This document shows positions 1 through 10,511 of a stretch of DNA of 64,000 nt, piece after piece. A program made the translations under genes and the position numbers. The first letter of the stretch is position 1; each line of letters starts with the position of its first letter. The stretch is from positions 2,682,982 through 2,746,981 of the forward strand of contig CM035353.1 in assembly GCA_020137815.1 (NCBI GenBank). The letters are read 5' to 3'. This DNA comes from Hormiphora californensis (taxonomy: Eukaryota; Ctenophora; Tentaculata; Cydippida; Pleurobrachiidae). The notes under the pieces were generated by a model. That model ran no database searches, was not told the origin of the DNA, and was given only the letters and a program-made list of their open reading frames with translations.

Positions 1-220
1 GAGACGGGAAGAGCCCAGAAGAGGAGTTCGCTTCTCTCTCGATAGTCTCTCTCGCTCTCGTCTCTCTCGCTCTCTCGCTCTCTCTCTCTCTCTCTCTCTG
101 CCTGCTCTCTTCTAGATCGTCTCTCTTGCATCTCAGCTATTTTCTTATCTCTCGACTCTCTCTTATTCTCTTTTTTCTCCTTCTCTCTCTCTTCGCCTCT
201 TCTCTCCTCTCTCTCTCTGA
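1..220. repeat. CT-rich simple repeat
   Basis: The window opens in a degenerate CTCT/TCTC tract with scattered interruptions. No gene is seen in it. Confidence 0.85.
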
Positions 221-1293
221 AATGACACAGATATGGGACTGACTATTCACGTTGCGTTGACAAAAGTCGAACAGACGGCGCCTCTGCTTAAATTGGAGGT
301 ATGGGTTGTCACCCACAAATGTGGCTTGAGATTGAGTGCGTCTTGACGGGTCGGAGCAAAAGTTGTGGCATGGATATGGATGCCATTCGGAAGAATTGCG
401 TGTGGGGGTGATAATCAGCGGGGGGGCACAGGGAAACAGTTCTCGGGCCCCAATCTTTTGAATTTCTTGAACGCATTGGAAGACGAGGTAATTGATTGCG
501 TATTTCTGAGCTTCTTCGCAGGATGGACTCTCGAGTTGGAAGGCGTCGAAACCGAGGACGGGACGCGAAAAGCTACATGAATGACCCTACAGCCGTGCTA
601 CAGTGGGCGGGAGCAAAGCAACATGGTTTGCTCAATGAGAATAAATATGAGCTCATGGGTACATTATGCCATACTCGGGAATTACACTCTTGGATCACCC
701 TAACCTATGCTGGCGTTCAATACAATTACCAGGGTGCGGATTCAACACCATCAGAACCAACTTCCGAGATTTGGGCAAGCCACGGTCTTCTGACGATCTC
801 TCCTGAGAGTGCCCCACTTATGTCAGCGTTCCGAGCTACTAGAGGGCAGGCGTGATGGCACAGGGGTCGTGGTCAGTGTGTTAGCCAGCCGGGAATCGGG
901 AACTATAATGCTCACTCTCCATAAGAGTATGGTGAGGGAGCACGATGGAATGACTGCTCCAGTGATGGTGCCCCCAGATGGGGGAGAGTATACAACTCCG
1001 GGCATCGTCACGAGAGGTTCACTGCTAAGATAGCAGGTCAAAGGATAGAGGATTAGCTGGGACCGCTTGGACTATCCTGGGTCTATGTCACTTCTAAACG
1101 GAAGGCAGTGAGCTATACATCATAATCCACAGCATAGATTTCCATAAGCATACCTACCGAAGGTCATGTGACCTTCCACCGAAACCCGAGCATTGGCTGA
1201 AGGCGGTGCGTGTGATACGATCTCGCAGTAGGGGTCAAGAGGCAAGAAAAAAGAGAAAAACTTTCTCATATCAGCTCAGTATTGGGGGACTAA
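221..1293. other. Unassigned stretch upstream of a LINE tail
   Basis: Several overlapping short open frames cover about 365-1040 on both strands (71-119 codons), but none shows a motif I recognise and none stands out. The 3' part runs straight into a LINE C-terminal fragment, so 1040-1290 may be decayed LINE sequence. No supported gene. Confidence 0.4.
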
Positions 1294-1506
1294 GTGGGTC
1301 CTAGGTTGTGGAATTCACTACCTAAAAACCTTCGAGAACTTGCAGGCCAGGGTGAATTTAAGGCGAATCTGGATAGCTTCCTTCGTGAAGTGCCAGACCT
1401 ACCGCCTACACCCGGATATTCATCACAGAACAGAAACTCACTAAACGAGTGGTGCTGTGGATCCGGAATGATAAACAAGGCGGTCCGTGAAAGGATGGCC
1501 CTCTGA
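1294..1506 (+). pseudogene. LINE reverse-transcriptase C-terminal tail fragment
   Basis: A 70-codon open frame reads LWNSLPKNLREL near its start, then FKANLDSFLREVPD and PPTPGY. The order 'LWNSLP..LR, F+..LD.FL+' is the conserved C-terminal tail of CR1/L2-group LINE ORF2 proteins, and the three full LINEs here end similarly (e.g. VWNNLPENLRDAPSEDSF in LINE A). Nothing of the catalytic domain precedes it, so this is a 5'-truncated remnant, the usual result of aborted target-primed reverse transcription. A pure CT repeat follows about 40 bp downstream. Confidence 0.75.
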
Positions 1507-1539
1507 GGATAGGAACATTTCAAAAGTATCAAAAGTAAG

Positions 1540-1634
<95 letters not shown>
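1540..1634. repeat. (CT)n microsatellite
   Basis: Nearly pure CT dinucleotide tract about 95 bp long. The Arg/Glu-rich frame on the other strand is a translation of the repeat. Confidence 0.95.
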
Positions 1635-1637
<3 letters not shown>

Positions 1638-1817
1638 CCATTTCCTGTTGATAGGTTTATAAACCTAGTGCAGTTGAAAGAGTTTAGAGCTGTTATATAT
1701 CAGTTGCATTGATCGTACTGCTGTTACCGGCTGCGTGAGACGAAGACAAGAGCTTACTTTGCTTTTTTTCTTTCGTTATTCCCATTTTCAATCCACACCT
1801 CTGTCTAAACAGAAAGG

Positions 1818-2987
1818 ATGTTTCGTCAAATTATCCTGGTTCTGGCCCTGGTCGCCCTGTCTCAGAGCAGGCGGATGAAGTTGGTACCAATGTGGGCACG
1901 AATTGGTGGCTCACTTAACAGGTGTTCCATCGGTGCCAAGGGAATTTGGGGAGTCAACAAGAACCAAGACATCTTCCACATGACGGGAAGAAAGTGGAAG
2001 CACATCAAAGGAAAACTGGTGCACGTTTCTAGTGGAAGACATGTTTGGGGAGTGAACAAGGATGATAACATTTTCATTCACCGTGGAGGACACAGATGGC
2101 AGCATATTGGAGGCAAACTAACAAACGTGAGTTAAAATCCACTATATTTACCTCGATATATATAATCAATAAACTCGGGTTTATATGTAGCGGGTCGCCC
2201 GCTAGGGTGTTTCGCTACACCATATACTGCCCGACCTGCGAAACCCGAGTCCCGACTAAAGGGACGGGTGTGTACTTTATATAAGCAAGGATTTATTGAT
2301 TATAAGTTTTACTGTATGTATTATATTACTGGATCTTCCGTATAATAGTGCCTAATGCTCCATTTTCCACAGATTGATTGCAGTAACAGGGGCCACGTTT
2401 GGGGTGTCAACAGACAGCAGCACATCTATAGGCGACATGGACGTGGTTGGGCAAGGATTGGTGGAGCTGCTATCCAGGCTTCCGTTGGTTTCGCTGGTGT
2501 CTGGGTTGTGAACAATGTTCACAATATTTACCACAGGGACCTCACCTTTGGCGACCGACCCGGAAACGGAGCCGGGGTACGTTATATGATTAAAATCAGC
2601 TTATTTCTTAGGGGTTTGCAATATAAAATTTTGTGTACAGTAAGGGGTCCCTTAACTGCTTAGGGGTCCCTTACCACTAAACTTGCTTCAAAAGTGTTTC
2701 CAACACACAATAGTCAATCCAATAAATGTAATCAAATCCTCCTCCCTCCCTCTCAGTGGACCCAAGTTCCTGGAAAACTGCAGTGGGTTGCCTCTGGTCA
2801 TGGCGTTGTTGTTGGAGTGAACAAGGCACACAATATCTACTACCGAACAGTGGACCGCCGTCACCCCGTTGGAACCAAGTGGGTTCACGTCCCCGGGAAA
2901 CTGATCCAGATTGATGTCCACCGGAACACTGTGGTGGGAGTTAACGTACAAAATTTCATCTTTAAGTCTCGTCTTGAAAGGGCTTAA
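1818..2987 (+). CDS. Secreted tectonin-repeat lectin, three exons
   Basis: Exons 1818-2126, 2373-2576 and 2757-2987 join in phase 0 with GT..AG borders (AAC|GTGAGT, CCACAG|ATT, GGG|GTACGT, CTCTCAG|TGG) and end in TAA. The product is about 247 residues. Residues 1-17 (MFRQIILVLALVALSQS) form a signal peptide. The rest is six repeats of the tectonin type, with the cores W-x-x-I/V-x-G-K/S-L and W/V-G-V-N-x-x-x-x-I (WGVNKNQDIF, WGVNKDDNIF, WGVNRQQHIY, WVVNNVHNIY, VGVNKAHNIY, VGVNVQNFIF). Six tectonin repeats make a small beta-propeller, as in horseshoe-crab lectin L-6/tachylectin-1 and fish-egg lectins, which bind bacterial lipopolysaccharide or carbohydrate. The ATG at 1818 is chosen because it begins the signal peptide. 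An innate immune or egg-coat role is inference; the fold and secretion are well supported. Confidence 0.9.
2162..2303. mobile_element. Small inverted-repeat element in tectonin intron 1
   Basis: The intron contains ATAATCAATAAA (2162-2173) and its exact inverse TTTATTGATTAT (2292-2303), enclosing a GC-rich core that pairs internally (CCCGAGT and CGGGT blocks). It looks like a 142-bp MITE. No clear TSD was resolved. Confidence 0.5.
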
Positions 2988-4379
2988 GATGGAACGATGA
3001 ATGACAGAAGACATACAAAAATATTTATATATACTTTGATTTTCAAACATCATAATTTTCTTGAGTTTTAAGTTTTGCGGGCGGGTGAAACACAGTCTAG
3101 CTAGGCAACATCATAGCGCTGGCAAGCGCCCGGGGCCCAATCCTCCCTCCCCCCAACCATCCTTCCCTAAAAATGTCCATTTTCCAAGCATTCTTGCTTC
3201 CATTGAATGGAAAATCGAAATTGCGAAAAAAAATTTTTTGAAAATTTTTGAATTTTTTGACAGCGCTACTATACTTATTGTCTGAAATCGGCAATTTCAA
3301 CTTTGTTTTAGACAACCTTCCCGTTGTCCTACGAACTTGTCGCTTGGTAGTTCGTGTTGCCTTGACACCTAGAGCACACGTTAAAAAATTCATGCAAATC
3401 GGAGTTACGGTTTTTACGTTACAGAGGGTCGTATTTTAGACAAAATGTCCGTTTTTCGCGTCACGAACGACCGTAAAATAACCACTTTTTTGCGTACACA
3501 ATAGAGGCCACAGTTTTAAAGCTATCACCATGAAACTTTGGGAGTCGGTAGGTCTAGTGGTGTACCTTGTATTAAAGCTTGGACAGAGAAAACGGATAGT
3601 CATGACAAAAGTTATGACTGTCTTAAGTTTTCTTTGGCGTTTAAAACGGTCTTCCCGTCGTTCTACAAATACGCCACTTGGTACGCGGTGTTGCCTTGAC
3701 ATCTTGAACACACGTTCAAAATTTCAAGCAAATCCGAGTTGCGGTTCGTCAGTTACGGGCATCTGACTGTATTAAGATTTAAGACGATATTCAAAAAAAC
3801 CTAGAAAAGAGCAAATTAAACTACAAATCATGATTTTATCATATATATTTTGCCAACGTATGTCAACTGCTGTATTTTCAGGTATAATTGGTAGTCATAT
3901 CTAGAGTTATGACTGTCTTAAATATACGACGATTTTAAAAATCACTGAGAAAAGAGCGAATTAGCACCTAAAACCTGATTGTATCAGATATATCTGATTA
4001 TCAATATCATATCAAATGCTGATAACTAATCAATAATAGTAATCGCGGATAACTAACCACGATAACTTATCGCGAATAAGTAATATGTAATAGTAACCAA
4101 TCGCAGATAGCATATTCGCAGATAGCTAATCGCGATAGCAAATCGCGATAGCTTATAATACTTATATGTAACGGATTCGTGATCAGCTATCCGCGATTGG
4201 TTATCCGTGATTACTATAATATATTAGATATTCGCAATTGATATCCGAAATTGGACTTCTGCGATTATTATGAGGCTACCTACGATTGAAAAAGTCCGTG
4301 AATCCCCAATCGTTTAATCGCGTTTATTAAATTCAGCTAATATTACAAAATGCATGTCGTAGTATAACAAAATGCCTGA
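2988..4379. other. Gene-free stretch with diverged duplicated blocks
   Basis: No gene is supported. Two diverged copies of one block lie at about 3303-3440 and 3640-3765 (both carry TTGCCTTGACA, then ACACGTT, then CAAATC.GAGTT.CGGTT). A second diverged pair lies at about 3770-3850 and 3900-3990 (both carry GAAAAGAGC.AATTA). About 4030-4330 is filled with variants of ATCGCGATAG in both orientations. ACACAGTCTAGCTAGGCAA occurs at about 3091 and again at about 5531. This reads as old repeat sequence. Confidence 0.5.
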
Positions 4380-4381
4380 TA

Positions 4382-4822
4382 CTAGATCCAAAAACCAAAC
4401 AAGTTTGGTGGATAGCCGGGGCCGCAGCAATTAAAAAACGTGCGAAAGTTTTGATACATGAACTTTCGGGGCCTGGGGTGCTGTTAAATTCGCGTTTCCA
4501 TGATAGTCAGCCGTTCTTTCAAAACACACTTGTATTTATATTCTGTAAAACAGATTCTGAAACGATCCACTGCGTGCAGTATATTATACGTGATATGTGT
4601 GGAGCTATTTGTATGATAATGTGGAATCAAAAATAGTGATAACTTACAATCATTGCGATAGTTTTCCTGGCGTATAGTTTGAAAATGTTGCTGGTTATAA
4701 TCATGGAAACGCGAATTTAACAGCACCCCAGGCCCCGAAAGTTCATGTATCAAAACTTTCGCACGTTTTTTAATTGCTGCGGCCCCGGCTATCCACCAAA
4801 CTTGTTTGGTTTTTGGATCTAG
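4382..4822. mobile_element. TA-flanked foldback MITE, 441 bp
   Basis: CTAGATCCAAAAACC... at the left end is repeated as an exact inverse ending ...TTTGGATCTAG. Arms are about 123 bp (to about 4504, resuming about 4700) and essentially perfect. TA dinucleotides flank both ends, fitting a TA target duplication as for Tc1/mariner-related elements. The same short peptide frame on both strands is a by-product of the inverted arms. No transposase is present, so it is non-autonomous. Confidence 0.85.
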
Positions 4823-5029
4823 TATTTTGTAAAGACATCATAATACACACATCTTGATCTCACGGCGCATCTGGCATCATGGGGGATAGATCGAAGACCA
4901 GCCCCTCAACCTCCTCCTGTTATTCTTCCCAATTCCCACCTCTTCCTGTTATGCTTCCCAACGGTGGACGGACAGACGGACACTTTTAGTTAACTCCACG
5001 ATCTGCTGATTTCTAAACCCTGAATGATC

Positions 5030-5640
5030 TTTGGGGGGGTGCAGCCCCAAAAAAAATTCAAACTTTTTCCGAAACCCAGGGTATGGTTGGTTTTTTGTTG
5101 GTTTTTTTTTGGTTGAAATTTCTTTGATTTTTTTGGTCGTTTTTGATTTTTTTTGGTCGTTTTTGATTTTTTTTGATCTTTTTTGATTTTTTTTATCGTT
5201 TTTGATTTTTTTTGAATTTTTTTGATCGTTTTTGAATTTTTTTGATCGTTTTTGATTTTTTTTAATTGTTTAATGTTGAACAAAATTGTTATGTTCTAAC
5301 CCTTCTTTACATTTGTAAAGATGTTATGTGTTTTTGCACAATCTTGGTCACGTGATCAGCTCGTGTACGTGATCACTGATCAGCTATCACTCTCACTCAC
5401 AGTGAGAGACAGTTGTTAGAGCGGGAGGGAGAGCGCAGTACACACTTTTCAGCACTCCTCACGAGCACGTGAGTCCCCACAATGCAGTACATAGAATAGG
5501 TCGGTATACAAATAAGCGGGGCACGCAAAACACAGTCTAGCTAGGCAAGAACAAAAAAGTTCAAAAAAAATAAAAAACGATCAAATAAAATCAAAAACGA
5601 TCAAAAAATTCAAAAAAATCAAAAACAACAACAACAACAA
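5030..5640. repeat. AT-rich GATCAAAAAC-type repeat blocks
   Basis: About 5090-5280 is runs of TTTTTGAT.TTTTTTGGTCG; about 5560-5640 carries the inverse, ATCAAAAACGATCAAAAAA, ending in (CAA)n. The same type lies at the 5' side of LINE A (about 10,410-10,500) and LINE B (about 16,680-16,740). A GGGTATGGTTGGTTTT motif occurs both at about 5083 and about 16,752. The 5281-5560 stretch has no gene. The blocks seem linked to the LINE untranslated regions. Confidence 0.55.
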
Positions 5641-5970
5641 CAAAATGGATTTATATACCGGCTAAATAGACAAGTACTCTCGATTGGTTCGAAGAGCAGT
5701 TGCCATTCATAGCGGTTCTCTCATCCTATCTTGACATATTGGTTGACAAAAGGTCTTAAAAGGTAACTCATACTGGTGACATATAACTGACATATATAGT
5801 AGACTTTATTAACTCTCAACACTTGGTGACTGTGGGTGACAAGTATAATCAGAAAAAATAATAACAAAAATGATAAACTGAAAAGTATCTTAGATTATAA
5901 AGAAATATGTGACAGCAGCAGGGGTGACCGTGTGAGAAACGGGGACTAATGAATAACCGAAAAGAAATTA

Positions 5971-8900
5971 TTAAAGACTGACGTCGAAAACCAAATAAGG
6001 TCTTTCAGAGAAGGTAACAGTAGCATCGAACAGGTAGGTCTTCAGGCGAATACGGAAGGAGTCCTCTGAAGGTGCGTCTCTAAGGTTCTCCGGTAGGTTG
6101 TTCCAGACATGGGGGAGATATTGGGATATTCTCCTTTTTCCCAGTTTGCTCACTTTCACATTTCCAGAAGGTAGCTTTAACTTGTAATGGTCTACTTTAC
6201 AGCTCTGACGAGTAGACTTTTGCACTGCAGTATTTTCATCATGTTCCACTAGATCCTGAAGGTACTGAGGGGCACTTCCATAATAGATCTTGTACCCTAG
6301 TAAACAGATTTTGAAGAAAATCCTCTTCTCAATCGTAAGGATATGGGAATCACGGTAGAAGGGGTCCAGATCAACTTTCCTCTCTCTGACTCCATGGATG
6401 TATCTTATTACTTGATTCATTAGTCCTTTCAGCGGCTTGATGGTAGAGGCCGGCAGGTTGAAATACAGGGCATTGCAATAGTCCACTTTGGATATGACCA
6501 GCTGGGAGGCAAGCATCAGACGTAGAGGTTTATCAATGAATCGGCGGATCTGCCAGAGGTTCCTCATAGTAACTCCAGCATTCCTCTTGACCATGGAGAT
6601 TTGACGTTTCATATCCATTTGTTCATCAAGATAGATACCAAGGGTCTTTCCCGATTTTCCAGCCATGTCCATGGGGGAAATGATGTTCCCATTTAGCTCA
6701 AGTGTCAGGTCACTCTCCTCACGTACAGTATCCATCTTCTTCTTCTTTCCCAGGATAAGAAACTCAGTTTTATCCTCATTAACCATCAGTCTGTTCTCAA
6801 TCATCCACGTTCTTACCTCCTCCAAACATTTCTCAATAATCTCCTTTGAACCTGTCCAGCCTTCCACAGGGCAGAATCCGATGTATATTGTGCTATCGTC
6901 TGCATAGAGTCGTATTGTGAGTCCATACTTCTTTACAATAGGTTCTAGTGGTTCCACATATAGGGCAAAAAGGACAGGACCAAGGAGAGAGCCTTGGGGT
7001 ACTCCATATTTGAGAAAGAGCCTAGGTGAGAGGGCATCTCCAATTTTAACTTTATAGCTCCTGTCATTGAGATAACTAGTGAACCATTCGAGTACCGTTG
7101 ATCTAATTCCAAACCGCTTCTCCAGTCTCATCAATAGCTGAGGGTGATCGATGGTATCAAATGCAGCCGAAAGATCAATTTGAACGACTGCCACAACATT
7201 TCCTCTGTCCATTTCCCCAAGGACATCATCAACAACTCGCACCATGTGTGTCTCACAGCTGTGGTTGGGGCGAAAACCAGATTGGCAGTCACCTCGCAGG
7301 TCGTTTTTCTCCAAATGCTCATTTAGCTGTACATTGACAGCTTTCTCCGCTAGCTTGGACAGAACACTGAGATTCGAGACTGGTCTGTAGTTCGCAAGAG
7401 AGTCAACATCTCCAGATGTATTCTTGATCGTGGGCCTCACAATAGCCTCTTTCAGTCCTGACGGGAATACACCACTCTGCAGAGAAGTGTTTACGATCTT
7501 GGTAAGCATTGGTAGTAGTGTAGGGAGAAGTTGCTTCAGCAGAGAGGTCGGGATTGGGTCCAAGTCACAGAACTTGTCCGGCAGGCTCTTCACAAGGCTT
7601 GCCACTTCATCTTCAGTCATAAGACTGAACGTCTCAAATCTTTCTGTCTCTCCTTCAATAGCACCGGACTCAGTTGATTTCTTATCACCCAACTCTTCAA
7701 TCTTGACACCAATCTTCTTCTGTAGTTTATCAATCTTGGACTTGAAAAACTCTCCAAACTCAGTCGCTAGTTTCTCCGGGTTGACCACATCTGGGAGGAT
7801 AACATTGGAGTTACCCAGTAGCTTGCTCAGTTGTTGGTTGAGCCTCTTTTGATCGCGTCCACAGAGTTCGATATTTCTTCTGGTGTATTCTGATCGTTTT
7901 CTGACCTCCATCTTGTTGAAAGCTGACCTTAGTTCCACATACATGGCCCTTAGCTGCGGCTTCTCTTTAGTCTTGTCCTTTCTCCACTTCCTCTCAGCAC
8001 GCCGCTTCTTCCTCCGGAGGGTTAGCAGCTCTTCATCCATCCATGGTGTATACTTCTCTTTCTTCCTTCTCTTCTTCATTGGACAGTGCTTATCAACCAG
8101 GGCTAGCAACGTTCCATATAACTTCTCAACAAGGCTATTAACATCCTCTTCCTCAGCAAGTGAGGTAAACAGTCCACTGGCTTTGAGATCCTCATTAAAA
8201 CTCTCCACATCCACCTTCGAAAAGTCCCGATACCAAATAGTCTCCGGCCGTTTCCTCTTACTAATCCTCGTAGTCAGTTGTAGGTCCACTGTAATAAGAT
8301 GGTGGTCTGAAGTAGTTCCCTCCTCTAAGACCCTAACTGGTTCAAGACAATCTGCTACAGTAGCATCCATCAGGGCTAGGTCCAGAGTACCTCCATGTCT
8401 GTGGGTTGAAACCAATGGAACCATCTGTTTGAAGTCAAACTCCTCGATCATCTCCTGTAGTTTTTTTGGATAAAATTCATCAGGCCTTTCCATGTGAAAG
8501 TTGAAGTCTCCCATGATTAATGGTGTCCCGACTTTACAGTTTAGTTCCTCAAGATATCCCTTGAATTCATCCAGGAAGTGGCTCTGGGTATGAGGTGCCT
8601 TCTTCGAGTACGGTGGCCTATAGATGTTTACTAGCCGGTACATCTCACTAGCATTTCCAACAGTAGTCTCTGTACACTCAAAGGTCTTGAAACACTTGGT
8701 AGGTCCAGATTTAACACCCAGGTCCGCTCTGTATACCACTGCTACTCCACCACCAATCCTCTGCTTCCTCGGTGCCGAGTGTATTTCCCATCCTCTTTCC
8801 TTTATCTCATGATGTTTAGCATTGTCACCTTTCCTCAGGTAGGTCTCTTGAAGAAGACAAATATCAACAAGCTGGTCCTCAAGGTGTTCCAGTACACCAG

Positions 8901-8976
8901 CAGTCTTATTGACAAGGGAGTTGCAGTTCAATGTTCCAACTCTTAGTGAGTTCTCCTTCTTTCCAAGAAGTCTCGT
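5971..8976 (-). CDS. LINE A ORF2: endonuclease-reverse transcriptase
   Basis: The product is about 1,000 residues. The N-terminal ~225 residues are an apurinic-like endonuclease (CLLQETYLRKGD, VNIYRPPYS, MGDFNFH, GGTLDLAL, TTSDHHLI). The reverse transcriptase follows (NYRPVSNLSVLSK, QSGFRPNHSC, QIDLSAAFDTIDH, YGVPQGSLLGPVLF, and the catalytic YADD in LYADDSTIYI). It ends in the CR1/L2 tail YLPHVWNNLPENLRD. It nicks target DNA and copies its RNA in place. The frame is intact. The first ATG-like codon is TTG at 8931, but the frame stays open upstream into ORF1, and the site matching LINE B's ORF2 ATG (15,222) is ACG here (8974-8976). The start is therefore uncertain: reinitiation, a near-cognate start, or a lost start. 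Confidence 0.9.
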   Translation of the reverse strand, partial: TRLLGKKENSLRVGTLNCNSLVNKTAGVLEHLEDQLVDICLLQETYLRKGDNAKHHEIKERGWEIHSAPRKQRIGGGVAVVYRADLGVKSGPTKCFKTFECTETTVGNASEMYRLVNIYRPPYSKKAPHTQSHFLDEFKGYLEELNCKVGTPLIMGDFNFHMERPDEFYPKKLQEMIEEFDFKQMVPLVSTHRHGGTLDLALMDATVADCLEPVRVLEEGTTSDHHLITVDLQLTTRISKRKRPETIWYRDFSKVDVESFNEDLKASGLFTSLAEEEDVNSLVEKLYGTLLALVDKHCPMKKRRKKEKYTPWMDEELLTLRRKKRRAERKWRKDKTKEKPQLRAMYVELRSAFNKMEVRKRSEYTRRNIELCGRDQKRLNQQLSKLLGNSNVILPDVVNPEKLATEFGEFFKSKIDKLQKKIGVKIEELGDKKSTESGAIEGETERFETFSLMTEDEVASLVKSLPDKFCDLDPIPTSLLKQLLPTLLPMLTKIVNTSLQSGVFPSGLKEAIVRPTIKNTSGDVDSLANYRPVSNLSVLSKLAEKAVNVQLNEHLEKNDLRGDCQSGFRPNHSCETHMVRVVDDVLGEMDRGNVVAVVQIDLSAAFDTIDHPQLLMRLEKRFGIRSTVLEWFTSYLNDRSYKVKIGDALSPRLFLKYGVPQGSLLGPVLFALYVEPLEPIVKKYGLTIRLYADDSTIYIGFCPVEGWTGSKEIIEKCLEEVRTWMIENRLMVNEDKTEFLILGKKKKMDTVREESDLTLELNGNIISPMDMAGKSGKTLGIYLDEQMDMKRQISMVKRNAGVTMRNLWQIRRFIDKPLRLMLASQLVISKVDYCNALYFNLPASTIKPLKGLMNQVIRYIHGVRERKVDLDPFYRDSHILTIEKRIFFKICLLGYKIYYGSAPQYLQDLVEHDENTAVQKSTRQSCKVDHYKLKLPSGNVKVSKLGKRRISQYLPHVWNNLPENLRDAPSEDSFRIRLKTYLFDATVTFSERPYLVFDVSL

Positions 8977-10160
8977 GCCTTCCGACTGTACTCGTTTTTT
9001 AACATCTCAGCTCCGGCTGTTCTACTCATCAATCTCTCCTTCTCCATGATAAAGAAGGGACACTGGAAACTGTTCGCTGTGTGGGTGGTTGCATTGAGCT
9101 GATCGATCTTGCTTCGGCTACTCTTGCAGTTTGCACAGCATCTGGAGTCAACTTTTCTATCTTTCTTCACTTGACAATCTTTGTACCGATGATTTCCAGC
9201 ACAGTAGGTACAAACTGGATCACCGCTGTCTCTCCTGGGGCACATCACTGAGTCTGACTTGTGACCATAGCGTTGACACTTGAAACATTGAACGATATGG
9301 AATCGATCCTTCACAATGTGGATTTGAAAATCAAGGTTAATTCGGTCATTCCTTTTGCGAACAATCTCCCGTATCTTTTTTGACATCTGGACAACTGCAT
9401 ATCGATCCTCCTTATGAAGAAAGATGACTTTCAGTTCCTCTTGGTGACTTTCAACCTGCTCTTTGATTTCCTCATTCTTCCTCAGTATTTCACTGTATAC
9501 TTCCTCAGCAGTGGTAATTTCTCCAGCAATGTCTGAGATTGTGACTTTGGGATTAAGCTTCTTGGTGGTCAGAGTGGCTGTTGACGTATCAAATTCAGAT
9601 TTCAGCAGTTCCTCAGCTTTGTCTCGTTGAGACTTGTCCTTGAAAACTAGATTGGTGTCCTCTTCATTCGAGCTGGTTCCATCAACTGGGATTGACTGCA
9701 GAGTCTTTCGTACCTTCGCCTTTACAACTTTCCACTTTTCCAGTCCAACTTTCTCAAGTTTGAGGGTGTGCTTCTGTGGTGTCTTCTTAGGGCTGGGGTT
9801 GAGCAACTTTCCAGCATCATCAGTCTTCTCCTTGCCGTTTATCGCCTTCTGTATCATGTCTGGTATGTTTGCAAAACACTCCCGCATCGCCTCAAGCTCC
9901 TTGAGAACCTGTTCAGACCTATCCTGTCCCACTACTGTTCCTTCTTCTGACTTGGTCTTCACACGGTCATCCTGCTGCTTGTCCACCATTCTCAATAGGT
10001 TAATAGCAAAATTCCATAGAATATCTTTAGTGATACCCGCTGGGGGAGCTTTTTTACCTTGCAAGATTGGGTCCATATCCACAGGTAGATTATCTTTCAT
10101 AAACGTGTCCAACTCTTTCCTCGTCCATAACTTTAGCGGGATTGCCTTCAATGTCATCAC
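8943..10160 (-). CDS. LINE A ORF1: zinc-knuckle nucleic-acid-binding protein
   Basis: A 405-residue frame that binds element RNA in the L2/CR1 manner. The C-terminal third carries Cys/His knuckles: CFKCQRYGHKSDSVMC, CTYCAGNHRYKDC and a third Cys-rich segment (RCCANCKSS...CPFF). It overlaps the open frame of ORF2 in another phase and ends at TAA 8943-8945. LINE B's ORF1 is the same kind of protein (PPSGASKAVLW against PPAGITKDILW here). A second open frame upstream (10,308 to 10,090) contains DDIEGN, which aligns with NDMEGK near the start of LINE B ORF1. The true N-terminus may therefore lie upstream and be broken by a frameshift near 10,110-10,150. The called ATG may be only the start of the intact part. 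Confidence 0.8.
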   Translation of the reverse strand: MMTLKAIPLKLWTRKELDTFMKDNLPVDMDPILQGKKAPPAGITKDILWNFAINLLRMVDKQQDDRVKTKSEEGTVVGQDRSEQVLKELEAMRECFANIPDMIQKAINGKEKTDDAGKLLNPSPKKTPQKHTLKLEKVGLEKWKVVKAKVRKTLQSIPVDGTSSNEEDTNLVFKDKSQRDKAEELLKSEFDTSTATLTTKKLNPKVTISDIAGEITTAEEVYSEILRKNEEIKEQVESHQEELKVIFLHKEDRYAVVQMSKKIREIVRKRNDRINLDFQIHIVKDRFHIVQCFKCQRYGHKSDSVMCPRRDSGDPVCTYCAGNHRYKDCQVKKDRKVDSRCCANCKSSRSKIDQLNATTHTANSFQCPFFIMEKERLMSRTAGAEMLKNEYSRKARDFLERRRTH

Positions 10161-10511
10161 TAGCTACGATCTGCAGGATAAATTCAAGGCCTCGCCTAAC
10201 GACAACGAGTGTCAATCCTCCGGGTAAGATCCGGTCTTCTCTTGTCTTTGGCCTTGTCTTTCTCACACAGAAACTGTTACCAGTCTCTGATAAACCCAGA
10301 AAAGACAAAACAGAAAAGTATAAAGAGCCGAATAAATACCAAAGAAATTAGCGAATTGGGAAAAACGAAACCTCAAATTAATTTGTTTAAAGTAGTGTTG
10401 AAAAGTTTGAAAACGATCAAAAAAAATCAAAGAAGATCAAAAAAGATCAAAAAAGATAAAAAAAAAATTAAAAAAAGATCAAAACAATTTTTTTAAATAA
10501 AAAAAGATATA

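Larger units (their letters stand above)
5618..10500 (-). mobile_element. LINE A, full-length L2/CR1-group retrotransposon
   Basis: The element reads leftward: an AT-rich 5' end at about 10,380-10,500, ORF1, ORF2, a 3' untranslated region of about 330 bp, and a short (TTG)n tail on the minus strand at 5618-5640, as L2-type elements end. Its 5' region shares CAAATTAATTTGTTTAAAG and GTAGTGTTGAAAAGTTTGA with LINE B, so the two are related subfamilies. No TSD was resolved. It abuts a foldback element at 10,512. Confidence 0.8.

Noticed and set aside
7424-8473. Plus-strand ORFs of 142 and 196 codons
   Set aside because: Antisense shadows of the LINE A ORF2 frame.
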